The translations under genes and the position numbers were made by a program. The notes under the pieces were generated by a model. The model was not told the DNA's origin and made no database searches. It saw only the letters and a list, made by a program, of their open reading frames with translations. This document shows, piece after piece, positions 1-8,724 of a stretch of DNA of 64,000 bases. Source of the DNA: Streptomyces sp. NBC_00239 (GTDB lineage: Bacteria > Actinomycetota > Actinomycetes > Streptomycetales > Streptomycetaceae); assembly GCF_036194065.1 (NCBI RefSeq), contig NZ_CP108095.1, forward strand, positions 868,001-932,000, read 5' to 3'. Each line of letters opens with the position of its first letter. Position 1 is the stretch's first letter.

Positions 1-86
1 TCGGCGAGGATCTTCTCCGCGGCCAGGCGGAGTTCACCCACGGTGTGGGGGTCGAGCTTGCGGACAGGTGCGGCTGCCGTGCTCAT
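1..86 (-). CDS. 5' end of an unidentified, probably iron-regulated gene (cut by the window edge)
   Basis: Only the first 28 residues are inside the window, starting MSTAAAPVRKLDPHTVGEL. The frame is open to the edge and the ATG is at 86. No domain can be recognised in so short a piece. It diverges from the ABC importer at 464, and the iron box at 254-272 lies about 170 bases upstream of its start, so joint iron control with the importer is likely. Its function is not determinable here. Confidence 0.5.
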   Translation of the reverse strand, partial: MSTAAAPVRKLDPHTVGELRLAAEKILA

Positions 87-253
87 GGCGGAGTGGTCCG
101 TTTCGTCGGATGGCAGGGGAATCCCGCTTCTGCGGTACGGTCTCCGGCGGCCGGACGTCCGGGAGTTTCGTAACCGGCAGGATTCGACGGGTTGTTGAGG
201 TTCCCGTCGGGGGATGCGGGGACAGGCGAACGTCCCGAACCGTAACACCGAAA

Positions 254-272
254 TCAGGTAAGGCAAACCTTA
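254..272. promoter_or_regulatory. Iron box 1 (IdeR/DmdR-type operator)
   Basis: TCAGGTAAGGCAAACCTTA matches the actinobacterial iron-box consensus (TTAGGTTAGGCTAACCTAA type) at about 16 of 19 positions, with the dyad centred on GGC. It lies in the 377-base divergent gap between the partial gene ending at 86 and the importer at 464 and is the nearer of two boxes to the leftward gene. The rest of the gap shows nothing else I recognise. Confidence 0.75.
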
Positions 273-345
273 GCAATAAGACGTGACGTGGCGAGATTCG
301 GACGTACGACCCACACTTGCACGGGACTTGCGGAAATGGTTGTCA

Positions 346-364
346 TTAGGATAGGCAAACCTAA
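346..364. promoter_or_regulatory. Iron box 2 (IdeR/DmdR-type operator) of the importer operon
   Basis: TTAGGATAGGCAAACCTAA differs from the ideal iron box at about one position. It is 100 bases upstream of the importer lipoprotein start, where an iron-loaded repressor would shut off transcription of 464-5446. Confidence 0.85.
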
Positions 365-463
365 GCACTTTGGCAGGTTCGGCCCGACCGGTTCGACGGA
401 GAGATCCGGACGCGTGCCCGACACCCCTGCCACCCCCGTAGCTTCAGCGGAACGAGGACGTAC

Positions 464-2023
464 GTGAACTTCAACAGGCGCCAGGTGTTGTGGGCCGGCG
501 GAGCGATGGGCACGGCGGCCCTGCTCGCCGCCTGCTCCTCGGGAAGCGGCGACAGCGCGACGGACAAGGCCCCGCAGGGTGACGGCAAGCCCAAGGCCGG
601 CGGAACCCTGCGCATCGGCGCGCTCGGCCGCGCCGGCGCCATCACCCGCGACCCCCACGGCTCCCAGGCCAACGAGAGCGACTACCTCGTCATCGCGCTC
701 GCCTTCGACACCCTCACGATGCCGGGCGCGAAGGCCAACACCGTTCCCCGTCTGGCCACTTCGTGGGAGTCCTCGGCCGACCTCAAGACCTGGAAGTTCA
801 AGATCACCAAGGGTGCCGTCTTCCACGACGGCACCCCGGTGACCGCAGAAGACGTGGTGTGGTCCCTGCGCCGCCTGCGCGGCACCCCGTCCGGCGCCGC
901 CCGCCTGCCCGGTGTCAAGGGCCCCGAGAGCATCACCGCCGAGGGCGCCGACACCGTCGTCATCGTCTCCGACTACGCCAACGCGGACTTCCCGCTCCTG
1001 ACGCGGCTCACCACCTTCGTCATGAAGAAGGGCACCTCCGACAAGGCGCTCGACAAGGCCCCGGGCACCGGCCCCTTCAAGCTCGACTGGTACCGCAACG
1101 GCAACGCCCGCCTCGTCCGCAACGACAAGTGGTACGGCGGCGCCGTGCACCTCGACGCCGTCGAGGTCACCATGTTCGAGACCCCCCAGGCCATGGCCAA
1201 CGCCCTGCTCGCCGGGCAGATCGACGTCGCCTCCAACGTCGGCGCGGTCGCCGCCCGTACCGCCGAGGCCCGCAAGGACATCCAGGTCGTGCGCCGCCCC
1301 GACGACATGGCCATGCCCATCGTCATGCGCGCCGCCAAGGGCAGCCCCTTCGCCGACCCGCGCGTCCGCGAGGCGATGCGCCTGGTCGTCGACCGCGACG
1401 CCATGGTCAAGCAGGTGCTGTCCGGCTACGGAGCCGTCGCCAACGACGTCATGGGCACCGGCGACCCCGCGTACGCCAAGGACATCCCGCAGCGCAAGCG
1501 GGACCTGGAGAAGGCCAAGAAGCTCCTCGCCGAGGCGAAGTTCGACCTGTCCAAGACCTACTCCCTGGTGACCACCGAGGACATCCCCGGCCTCGCCGAG
1601 TCCGCCACGCTCTTCGCCAACCAGGCCCGCGAGGCCGGCATCAAGGTCGAGGTCGTCAAGCAGGAGTCCGGCGCCTTCTGGGAGAAGACCTGGAAGACCG
1701 GCGATTTCTACACCACCTACTGGGGCACCAACGACTCGGTCGTCTTCTTCGCCTCGAAGACCATGGGCACCGCGGCCGGTCTGAACGAGGCCGGCTGGGC
1801 CGACCCCGGCTTCGACGCCGCCTACCGCAAGGCCATCGGCGCCGGCGACCCCGCCCAGCGCGCCGCCGCCCTCAAGGAGCTCCAGCAGATCGAACACGAG
1901 CGGTCCGGCTACCTGCTGTGGGGCATGGCCGACGGCATCGACCTCGCCGCCGCCAAGGTGCAGAACCTGCCCAAGCTCGCCGGCTACGGCCGCGTCCAGC
2001 TCGAAGGCGTGTGGCTGCGTTGA
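464..2023 (+). CDS. Peptide/metallophore ABC transporter substrate-binding lipoprotein (SBP_bac_5)
   Basis: A 519-residue extracellular binding protein of the DppA/OppA/NikA family. The N-terminus MNFNRRQVLW has a twin-arginine-like pair followed by a lipobox LLAAC with Cys24, so Tat export and lipid anchoring are likely. The body has the family blocks (FDTLTM, PRLATSWE, VFHDGTPVTAEDVVWSL, GTGPFKL). The start is GTG with GAGGA just upstream. It is the first gene of a tightly coupled four-gene operon behind an iron box, which argues for uptake of an iron or metal chelate, possibly a peptide siderophore, rather than nutritional peptides. Length is normal for the family. The substrate is inferred only from regulation. 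Confidence 0.9.
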   Translation: MNFNRRQVLWAGGAMGTAALLAACSSGSGDSATDKAPQGDGKPKAGGTLRIGALGRAGAITRDPHGSQANESDYLVIALAFDTLTMPGAKANTVPRLATSWESSADLKTWKFKITKGAVFHDGTPVTAEDVVWSLRRLRGTPSGAARLPGVKGPESITAEGADTVVIVSDYANADFPLLTRLTTFVMKKGTSDKALDKAPGTGPFKLDWYRNGNARLVRNDKWYGGAVHLDAVEVTMFETPQAMANALLAGQIDVASNVGAVAARTAEARKDIQVVRRPDDMAMPIVMRAAKGSPFADPRVREAMRLVVDRDAMVKQVLSGYGAVANDVMGTGDPAYAKDIPQRKRDLEKAKKLLAEAKFDLSKTYSLVTTEDIPGLAESATLFANQAREAGIKVEVVKQESGAFWEKTWKTGDFYTTYWGTNDSVVFFASKTMGTAAGLNEAGWADPGFDAAYRKAIGAGDPAQRAAALKELQQIEHERSGYLLWGMADGIDLAAAKVQNLPKLAGYGRVQLEGVWLR

Positions 2024-3030
2024 GCCGTACGGCCGAGACCGGACCGGTGCCCGCCCCCGCAGTGGGGGCGGGCACCGGCCCGCGCCGGGCCGCCCACCTC
2101 GCCCTGCGGGTCGCGGGCGCGGCGGCCCGCCGGGCACTGATGCTGGTCGCGCTGCTCGCCGTGGTGTTCGCGGCCGTCGAGGTGCTGCCCGGAGACGCGG
2201 CGAGCGCCAGCTCCGAGCGCGGCGAGAGCGCCGCCGACCTCGACACCCGCAGGCATCTGCTGGGGCTCGACCGGCCCCTGTGGGAGCGGTTCTTCGACTG
2301 GATGACCGCACTGCCCACCGGAGACCTGGGCACCTCCGCCCGCGGCCAGAAGGTCACCGACCTGCTGGCGGACCCGCTGCCCAACACCCTCGTGCTGGGC
2401 CTGAGCGCCTTCGTCCTCACCGTCGTACTGGCGCTGGTGCTGGGCTGCTGGGCCGCCGCCCGGCCCGGCCGTCCGACCGACCGCGTCATCGGGCACAGCG
2501 CCACCGCGGCGTTCGCGGTACCCGAATTCGTCGTCTCCGTGGTGCTGTTGACGACCCTCTCCCTCTGGACGGGCTGGCTGCCCGCGGTCACCGTCACCGG
2601 CGGCGACGGCAGGCCGGTCAGCTGGACCATGCTGGTCATGCCGGTGCTGGCCCTGGTCATTCCGCAGACCGGCTGGAACACCCGGATCGTCCGCGGCGCG
2701 CTCGCGGACCAGGCCGCCACACCCCACGTCGAGGCGGCCCACCTGGACGGGCTGCCGCTCGCCCACGTCCTCCTGCGGCACCAGCTGCCCGGCGCGATAC
2801 CGGCCATCGCCACCGGCGTCGCCACCTCCACCGGCATGCTCCTGGGCGGCGCCATCGTGGTGGAAACCCTCTTCAACTACCCGGGAATCGGCAGCCTCCT
2901 GGCCGGCGCCGTCGCCAACCGCGACACACCGCTCATCGCCGGAGTCGTCGTCTGCGCCGGGGCCGTCATCAGCCTCGTCCTGCTCACCGCCGACCTCATC
3001 CGCAACGCCACCCTGGGAGACCGCGCATGA
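2011..3030 (+). CDS. ABC transporter permease, DppB type
   Basis: About 339 residues of an inner-membrane permease (BPD_transp_1). The first TM segment (LMLVALLAVVFAAVEVLPGDAAS) ends in the usual DppB-like VxPGD, and the EAA loop (EAAHLDGLPLAHVLLRHQLPGA) that docks on the ATPase is clear. The gene overlaps the lipoprotein: GTG at 2011 is chosen, but a TTG at 2020 overlapping the TGA stop is an alternative. It ends in an ATGA overlap with the next permease, indicating translational coupling. Confidence 0.9.
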   Translation: MAALSRTAETGPVPAPAVGAGTGPRRAAHLALRVAGAAARRALMLVALLAVVFAAVEVLPGDAASASSERGESAADLDTRRHLLGLDRPLWERFFDWMTALPTGDLGTSARGQKVTDLLADPLPNTLVLGLSAFVLTVVLALVLGCWAAARPGRPTDRVIGHSATAAFAVPEFVVSVVLLTTLSLWTGWLPAVTVTGGDGRPVSWTMLVMPVLALVIPQTGWNTRIVRGALADQAATPHVEAAHLDGLPLAHVLLRHQLPGAIPAIATGVATSTGMLLGGAIVVETLFNYPGIGSLLAGAVANRDTPLIAGVVVCAGAVISLVLLTADLIRNATLGDRA

Positions 3031-3875
3031 GCACCACCGCCCTCCCCCAGGCCGAGCGCCGCGCCACCCACAAGGCGCGGAACACCGTACTGATCGCACT
3101 CGCCGCGCTACCCCTCCTGCTGGCCCTCACCGGCCCGCTGTTCGCGCCGCACACCCTCGACACCCCCGTCACCGCCCCGTACGCGACTCCCGGCGGCGGC
3201 GCGGCGCTGGGCGGGGACCAACTCGGGCGGGACGTCCTCAGCCGCCTCCTGCACGGCGGCACCCTCCTCATCGGCAGCGCGCTGCTCGTGGCCGTCGTGG
3301 TCACCCTCAGCGCCACCCTGATCGGCTGCGTCGCCGTCCTGCGCCCCGCATTCGGCCGCCTGGTCGAACGCTGCGCCGACGTCGCGATCCTCCTGCCCTC
3401 CCTGCTCGGCATCATGCTGATCGCTCTCGCCTGGCCCAGCGGCGGGCGCGGGGCCGTCACCCTCGCGGCCATCGCCCTCGGCATCCCCTACGCGGTACGG
3501 ATCGTGGCCGCCGCCGCATCGCCCCTCGCCGCCGCCGGATACGTCGAGGCGGCCGTCACCCGCGGCGAGTCCACGGCCTACATCGCCCTGCGCGAGATCC
3601 TCCCCAACCTCCGCTCCACCGTCCTGACCCTGTTCGGACTCCGGTTCGTCGAAGCGGTCTACGTCATCTCCATGGCCGGATTCCTCCAGATCGGCCCCCA
3701 ACCACCCGCCTCCGACTGGTCCCTGATGGTCCGCGAGAACGCCCCCGGCATCCTCCTCAACCCCTGGGCCGTCCTCGCCCCGAGCCTGGCCATCGCCCTC
3801 ATCGCCATCACCGTCAACTTCGCCACCACGGCCCTGGCCCCCGACACCTCACCGAAGGCGGCGACCCGCTCGTGA
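3027..3875 (+). CDS. ABC transporter permease, DppC type
   Basis: 282 residues. One N-terminal TM helix and a short extracellular loop (GGDQLGRDVLSRLLHGG, the conserved DppC G-D-x-G-RD-SR motif) precede five more helices. The coupling loop is EAAVTRGESTAYIALREILPN. ATG sits in an ATGA overlap with the DppB-type gene and the stop overlaps the GTG of the ATPase gene. It forms the heterodimeric channel with the preceding permease. Confidence 0.9.
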   Translation: MSTTALPQAERRATHKARNTVLIALAALPLLLALTGPLFAPHTLDTPVTAPYATPGGGAALGGDQLGRDVLSRLLHGGTLLIGSALLVAVVVTLSATLIGCVAVLRPAFGRLVERCADVAILLPSLLGIMLIALAWPSGGRGAVTLAAIALGIPYAVRIVAAAASPLAAAGYVEAAVTRGESTAYIALREILPNLRSTVLTLFGLRFVEAVYVISMAGFLQIGPQPPASDWSLMVRENAPGILLNPWAVLAPSLAIALIAITVNFATTALAPDTSPKAATRS

Positions 3876-5446
3876 GCGACCTCACCCAGCACCACCACAC
3901 GCCGGCCGCCCCCCGCACCACGGCCGCGCCCCCACCGGTCGTGACCGTCAGCGGCCTCCGGATAGGGATACCGGGCGGCCCCGCCCTCCTCACCGAAACC
4001 TCCCTCACGATCCACGCGGGCCGCGTCACCGCCCTCACCGGCGCGTCCGGCTCCGGCAAGACCACCCTGCTGCGCGCCCTCGTCGGCCACCTCCCGCCGG
4101 GCGCCGTGATCTCCGAAGGCACCCTCGACGTCCTCGGCCACGCCCCCCACCGGCTCGCCCCGGACGCGCTGCGCCGACTGCGCCGCACCGGAGTCGCGTA
4201 CGTCGGCCAGGACCCCGGCTCCGCCCTCAACCCGCGGATGACGGTCCGCCGGCTCGTCCGCGAACTCGCCACCGACACCCGCGACGAAGCCGTCCTCGCC
4301 CTGCTGGCCGAATGCCGCCTGCCCACCGGCGCGGGTATCGCCGACCGCAGGCCCACCGCCCTGTCGGGAGGGCAGCAGCGACGCGTCGCTCTCGCCCGCG
4401 CCCTGGCCCGGACCCCGGAGGTCCTCCTCCTCGACGAGCCGACCGCCGGTCTCGACGCGACCCTGCGCGACGAAATCGCCCGACTGCTGCGCGAGTTGGC
4501 CAGGAATCGGAACCTCGCCGTCGTCATCGCCACCCACGACCCCGAGCTCGTGGACGCCTGCGCCGACCACACCGTACGGCTGACCGCGCCCGGGCAGATG
4601 ATCCCTGCCGCCCGCACCGCACCGACCCCGCCCGCCTCCGCCACAGCGCCTGCCGCGGCCGCCGGCTCCGGCCCCGCCTCGAAGGGCTCCCACGCCACCG
4701 CCCCGGGTGCCTCCTCGGGTGCCTCCTCGGGCGAAGGGGTCGCCGCGCACGGCATCGACGTGTTCTTCCGCGACGGCCGGCGGCGCCGCCCCGCACTGAA
4801 CGGTGTGGACTTCACCGCCGCGCCGGGATCGGCCGCGGCCATCGTCGGGCCGTCCGGATCCGGCAAGACCACCCTGCTCCGCGTCCTGGCCGGCCTGCAC
4901 CGCCCGGACGGCGGGGAACTCACCCTCGACGGCGCGCCCCTCGCCGCGCACGCACGGCGCCGGACCCGCGCTCAGCAGCGCCGCATCCAGCTCGTCCCGC
5001 AGAACCCGCTCGCCGCCCTCAACCCCCGGCGGACCGTGGGCCACCAACTGGCCCGGCCCCTGAGCCTGCACACCGACCTGTCCAAGAGCGCGATCCGCGA
5101 CCGGATCACCGACCTCCTCGGGCAGGTCGAACTCCCCGCCGACTTCGCCGACCGCTACCCGGGCGAACTCTCCGGCGGCCAGCGCCAACGCGTCTCCATC
5201 GCCCGCGCCCTCGCCGCCGGCCCGGACGTCCTGCTCTGCGACGAGGTCACCTCGGCGCTCGACGCCGACACGGCGGCGGGCGTCATGGACCTCCTCACGA
5301 CGCTGCGCGAACGGCACCGGACCACCCTGGTGGTGGTCTCCCACGAAACCCACCTGATCGCCCGCTACACCGACACCGTCCACCTCATCGACGCCGGCCG
5401 CATCACCGCAAGCGGCCTCACCGGCACAGTGCTCCCGTCGACGTAG
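3872..5446 (+). CDS. Fused double-NBD ABC ATPase of the iron-regulated importer
   Basis: 524 residues containing both ATPase halves that are separate DppD and DppF proteins in most bacteria. Half 1 has Walker A GASGSGKT (residues 57-64), signature LSGGQQRR and Walker B LLLDEPTAGLD. Half 2 has [16 protein letters not shown] and LLCDEVTSALD. An Ala/Pro/Ser linker joins them. GTG start overlaps the previous stop. Both sites look intact, although half 2 has Asp-Glu-Val instead of Asp-Glu-Pro after Walker B. Fusion is common in actinobacteria. It is the last gene of the operon; a hairpin follows at once. Confidence 0.9.
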   Translation: MSDLTQHHHTPAAPRTTAAPPPVVTVSGLRIGIPGGPALLTETSLTIHAGRVTALTGASGSGKTTLLRALVGHLPPGAVISEGTLDVLGHAPHRLAPDALRRLRRTGVAYVGQDPGSALNPRMTVRRLVRELATDTRDEAVLALLAECRLPTGAGIADRRPTALSGGQQRRVALARALARTPEVLLLDEPTAGLDATLRDEIARLLRELARNRNLAVVIATHDPELVDACADHTVRLTAPGQMIPAARTAPTPPASATAPAAAAGSGPASKGSHATAPGASSGASSGEGVAAHGIDVFFRDGRRRRPALNGVDFTAAPGSAAAIVGPSGSGKTTLLRVLAGLHRPDGGELTLDGAPLAAHARRRTRAQQRRIQLVPQNPLAALNPRRTVGHQLARPLSLHTDLSKSAIRDRITDLLGQVELPADFADRYPGELSGGQRQRVSIARALAAGPDVLLCDEVTSALDADTAAGVMDLLTTLRERHRTTLVVVSHETHLIARYTDTVHLIDAGRITASGLTGTVLPST

Positions 5447-5457
5447 CAGCGTCCTCG

Positions 5458-5485
5458 ATGCCCGCGCCGTTCCGGGCACGGGCAT
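5458..5485. terminator. Bidirectional hairpin terminator between convergent genes
   Basis: ATGCCCG and CGGGCAT form a 7-bp stem, with a further GCC/GGC pairing inside after one mismatch. It starts 12 bases after the ATPase stop and lies before the 3' end of the leftward small gene. There is no strong T-run, as is common in Streptomyces. Confidence 0.6.
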
Positions 5486-5512
5486 TCAGAGGCCATCTCG
5501 TTCGGCACGGGG

Positions 5513-5773
5513 TCAGGGCGCGTTCAACCCGAAGGCCTGGTTGCTGGTGTTGCTGCCGTGCGGGCTGTTGATGTTGTTGTTGATGCTGATGTTGTTGAAC
5601 GCGGTGATGAGGCCGTTCAGGTTGATCGGCAGGATCGAGCCGCCACCGCCTCCGTTGCCGCCGTCGCAGTCGCCTCCGGTGATCGTCGTCGGGTCGCTGT
5701 CCGAGACCGTCGCGCCTCCGCCCTGGGTGACCGTGACGGTGTTGTTGACGGAACACGGCGCGTCGTCGGCCAC
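5513..5773 (-). CDS. Small Asn/Gly-rich hypothetical protein behind an iron box
   Basis: 86 residues from a GTG at 5773. An acidic Thr/Val stretch with two Cys (VNNTVTVTQGGGATVSDSDP) precedes GGNGGGGGS and an Asn-rich tail (AFNNISINNNIN). No signal peptide is present from this start. The open frame runs upstream for about 33 codons to a TAG without any ATG or GTG, so a longer product would need an unusual start, and the gene could be a decayed secreted protein. The only regulatory site visible is the iron box at 5860-5878, 87 bases upstream, giving iron control by position. Function unknown. Confidence 0.45.
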   Translation of the reverse strand: MADDAPCSVNNTVTVTQGGGATVSDSDPTTITGGDCDGGNGGGGGSILPINLNGLITAFNNISINNNINSPHGSNTSNQAFGLNAP

Positions 5774-5859
5774 GTCGACGGTGACCCTGCCCCTGACCGT
5801 CGGACTCCAGCGGTTCGTACACTGCTCCCCCTCCTCTTCCCCAGCTCCCCATGCATCAC

Positions 5860-5878
5860 TTAGGTAAGGCTAACCAAA
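5860..5878. promoter_or_regulatory. Iron box 3 (IdeR/DmdR-type operator)
   Basis: TTAGGTAAGGCTAACCAAA matches the iron-box consensus at about 17 of 19 positions. It lies downstream of the FetB-like gene and upstream of the small leftward gene, so the small gene at 5513-5773 is the obvious target. Confidence 0.75.
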
Positions 5879-5974
5879 TCAGACTACGGAAGGTCAAGTG
5901 CCATTGGAGGACGGCCAGTGGATGACTGGATCTCCGCCTCAAGCGCGGCGCACAGACGGACCCCGCCCCGGGGA

Positions 5975-6847
5975 TCAGCGACGAGGCTTCGGGGCGCGCG
6001 CCGCAGGACGGCTCCACCTGAGGCGCCCGAACCACCGTGACCACGCCGGGCGCGGCACCGGCTCCCGGTCGTGGGCTGCGGGGGCGGTGAGACGTGCTCG
6101 CGCGATCAGTTCCAGGGTGAGGACCACCGCGACGGCTTGGACGGCCATCAGGGCGATGAGGACGAACAGTTGGACCGCGCCGGCCGTCATGGGGTCGGCG
6201 CCGCCGAGCAGCATGCCGACGAACGCCCCCGGCAGGGTGACCAGTCCGACGGTGCGGGTCTGGTCGAGGCCGGGAACCAGCGCCTCGGATGCTGTCGGGC
6301 GGGCGATCTCGAGCCTCGCGTCACGGTCGGGCATGCCGAGCGCGAGCGCCGCCTCTACCTCGCCGTGGCGCAGGTGCAGCACCGCCAGGCACTGCCGGCC
6401 GCAGAGGACGGTCGCGGTGAGCGCGCCGCCGATCAGGATCCCCGTCACGGGAATGAGCACGATGCCGCGGGGCGGGACGAGACCTGTGGCCAGCAGCAGC
6501 CCGACGGTCGGCGCCACTCCCCCGGCGATGGGTACCGCCGCCCACCACCAGGTCCCGTCGGTGGTGATCCTGCGGCCTGCCGTGCGCATGGCGACCGCGG
6601 ACATCATGAGCAGGAAAGCGGGAAGTCCCACGGGCGAGTCGGCGACCCATCCGATGACGGCGGCGACCGCTAGGAGCTGCACGGCGGCCCGCATCCCCGC
6701 GAGGAGGACTTCCCGGGCCCTGCGGGTGTCCTGGTCGGGTGACAGGCGGAATGCGGCGACCACCACGACGGCACCGGCGAGCAGTACGGCCAACAGCCAT
6801 CCGAGGGTCGCGTTGACCGGGAGCAGAGCGGCCGACGCTGAGTTCAC
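5975..6847 (-). CDS. FetB-like UPF0014 membrane protein (putative metal exporter permease)
   Basis: 290 residues with about seven predicted TM helices and a cytoplasmic Arg/Pro-rich tail. The family blocks GMRAAVQLLAV, RTAGRR and the loop EAALALGMPDRDA followed by PGLDQTRTVGLVTLPGAFVGMLLGG are typical of UPF0014. E. coli FetB works with the ATPase FetA to export iron under oxidative stress. No FetA-like ATPase is adjacent, so this is an orphan permease that needs an unlinked ATPase or has diverged. Its place beside iron-box genes fits iron homeostasis, but no iron box precedes it. Confidence 0.75.
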   Translation of the reverse strand: MNSASAALLPVNATLGWLLAVLLAGAVVVVAAFRLSPDQDTRRAREVLLAGMRAAVQLLAVAAVIGWVADSPVGLPAFLLMMSAVAMRTAGRRITTDGTWWWAAVPIAGGVAPTVGLLLATGLVPPRGIVLIPVTGILIGGALTATVLCGRQCLAVLHLRHGEVEAALALGMPDRDARLEIARPTASEALVPGLDQTRTVGLVTLPGAFVGMLLGGADPMTAGAVQLFVLIALMAVQAVAVVLTLELIARARLTAPAAHDREPVPRPAWSRWFGRLRWSRPAARAPKPRR

Positions 6848-6961
6848 GCGCTCACGGTAGTGCCGACGGCGGGTCGCCCTCCGGAACCCGCCGGGCCGAG
6901 CCGGATGCGGTGCGGCCGGCTCCGGCTCACTCCGGCTCGGTCCCGCTCGTCCGGCGTGACG

Positions 6962-7555
6962 TCACGCGTCCCGGTCGGCTTCCCTGGCCGCACGCTCCAG
7001 CCGGCTCCGGTGGCTCTCCCACCGCGCGGAGTCCAAGGGCGGGATGCTGTCGTTGCCCTTGCTCATCCCGACGGCCCCGTCCAGGAGTTCCCGGAGGATG
7101 TCGGCGTGTCCGGCGTGCCGGTGCGTGTCGGCGATCACCCGTACCACGGCGTGGTGCAACGTCACCTCGTCCTTGCCGTCGGGCCACCACGGCACCCTGC
7201 CGGTCGTGTCGAGCGCCAGCGCGTCGATCGTCGCGTCCGCGTGCGCCCACGCCCGGCGGTACAGGTCCACGATGGACTCGCGCGACTCGTCGGCGGTGGC
7301 CCACATGTCCGCGTTGTCCTCGGCCCCGGCATCGAGCCAGGGCAGCGACTCGCCGGACGGCCGCCCGAAGGTGTCGCCGAAGTAGCCCAGCTCCACACCG
7401 GCCGCGTGTTTCACCAGGCCCAGGAGGTTCGTGCCGGTCGGCGTCAGCGGCCGGCGGACGTCGTACTCCGAGAGCCCTTCGAGCTTCCACAGCAGGGCGT
7501 CGCGGGCCGACTGCAGATAGAAGTGGAGGTCGGCCTTGGTATCGGATGCGGTCAT
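6962..7555 (-). CDS. DinB-superfamily protein (DUF664)
   Basis: 197 residues forming the four-helix DinB fold. The conserved metal-site region shows as TNLLGLVKHAAGVELGYFG near residue 42 and TLHHAVVRVIADTHRHAGHADILREL near the C-terminus, supplying three His. Members are divalent-metal proteins; several actinobacterial ones are mycothiol- or bacillithiol-type S-transferases. No partner gene is visible, so a mycothiol S-transferase role is only an inference. It is a single-gene unit. Confidence 0.8.
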   Translation of the reverse strand: MTASDTKADLHFYLQSARDALLWKLEGLSEYDVRRPLTPTGTNLLGLVKHAAGVELGYFGDTFGRPSGESLPWLDAGAEDNADMWATADESRESIVDLYRRAWAHADATIDALALDTTGRVPWWPDGKDEVTLHHAVVRVIADTHRHAGHADILRELLDGAVGMSKGNDSIPPLDSARWESHRSRLERAAREADRDA

Positions 7556-7701
7556 GGGACCAGTCTGCGGCCGTCGCGATCCACGTCAACTTCCTTGCCG
7601 CCGCTCCCGATCGGGAGCTGGCTGCCGGCACCGGCGGGTGACGGCAGCCGAGCCGCCGTCACGCCTGCGGGGTGCGCGGGTGCGGCCTCGTCCGGCCGCG
7701 G

Positions 7702-8724
7702 TCAGCCGAACGAGCTGGCCTGCAAGCGGGGGCCCGGGGCGGGGAGTTCGGCCGCGAGGTGGAGGGCGTTGAGGTCGCTGGGTCGGCCGCCGAGGGCGAG
7801 GATGAGGCGGGAGGCGATCGTCCACTCGGGCCACACCCGGCCGGCGAGGACGTCTCGGATCTCCTCGACCGTCAGCGCGCCGTCGATCGCGAGGCAGACC
7901 TTGTCCGGGGAGCGCAGGCCGTCGGCGAGGTAGAGGGCGCGCAGGGCGGTGTGGAAGGCCTCCTGTGCTTCGTGTCCGGGGGCGGGCAGTGCGGGGGCGG
8001 GCGTGGCCGGGTGGACGGCGGCGTCCCACAGGTCCCGGAGTTCGGCCGCGTGGCCGCCGCAGGCCGCGGCCAGCTGCTCGACGACGTGCCAGGACGGCCG
8101 GCTCTTGCCCTTGAAGACCCGGGACAGGTGGGAGGGGTGGACTCCGACATCGGTGGCGATGCTGGCGATCGAGCGGCCGGTGGCCCGGTGGAGGACCGTC
8201 AGCGCCGCCGCGAGCTGCTGTGCGGGAGTGAGGGGCGTGGCGGCGGTGTCGGAGTCCGCGGGGCGGGTCCGGGCCGCTTCCCTCGCCTCCGTTATGGCGG
8301 TCAGGCGTTCGTCGAGGGAGGCGGGGTTCCAGCGCTTGCGCAGGCGTTCGCCGCTGACCTCCAGCGGCGCGCCCAGGACCTGCCAGTCGTCGCCGCGGCG
8401 GCGCCCGGCGTGCACGATCGCGGCCTCGACGTCCCTGAAGAGCGGGGCGATGCCCTGCTTGAGTTCGAGGAGGTCCGCCGGGCGCACGTCGGCGTGGGCG
8501 GCGTCCATCAGGCCGGAGGCGGCCCGCTGCAGTTCCTGGGCGGCGTAGATGAGCAGCGCCTTCGGATCGGCGTGCGCGGGCCGGCCCGGCGGTGAAGTCC
8601 GGCGCGAGGCACCCGACTTGGGCTTCTTCGCCGCGCAGGGACGGCAGTACGGTGCGGGCTGGCCGGGGCGGGGCAGGGGGAGGGTCCGCTTGCATGTGTC
8701 GCATCGGCGTGGGACGGCGCGCAT
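7702..8724 (-). CDS. HTH (XRE-type) regulator with an N-terminal zinc ribbon-like motif
   Basis: 340 residues. The N-terminus carries CDTCKRTLPL and, 12 residues on, CRPC, a plausible four-Cys zinc knuckle. A Lys/Arg/Pro-rich linker and a helical region (residues 50-165) lead into a Cro/C1-type HTH: RSIASIATDVGVHPSHLSRVFKGKSRPSW. The C-terminal half is helical and unassigned, with a second weak HTH-like stretch (WPEWTIASRLILALGG). Such tandem-HTH proteins in Streptomyces are mostly uncharacterised. It is a single-gene unit. Confidence 0.75.
   Translation of the reverse strand: MRAVPRRCDTCKRTLPLPRPGQPAPYCRPCAAKKPKSGASRRTSPPGRPAHADPKALLIYAAQELQRAASGLMDAAHADVRPADLLELKQGIAPLFRDVEAAIVHAGRRRGDDWQVLGAPLEVSGERLRKRWNPASLDERLTAITEAREAARTRPADSDTAATPLTPAQQLAAALTVLHRATGRSIASIATDVGVHPSHLSRVFKGKSRPSWHVVEQLAAACGGHAAELRDLWDAAVHPATPAPALPAPGHEAQEAFHTALRALYLADGLRSPDKVCLAIDGALTVEEIRDVLAGRVWPEWTIASRLILALGGRPSDLNALHLAAELPAPGPRLQASSFG

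Noticed and set aside
254..2311. 685-codon leftward open frame opposite the importer lipoprotein
   Set aside because: Gly/Ala/Val/Arg-rich shadow of the plus-strand gene with no domain; an artefact of high GC.
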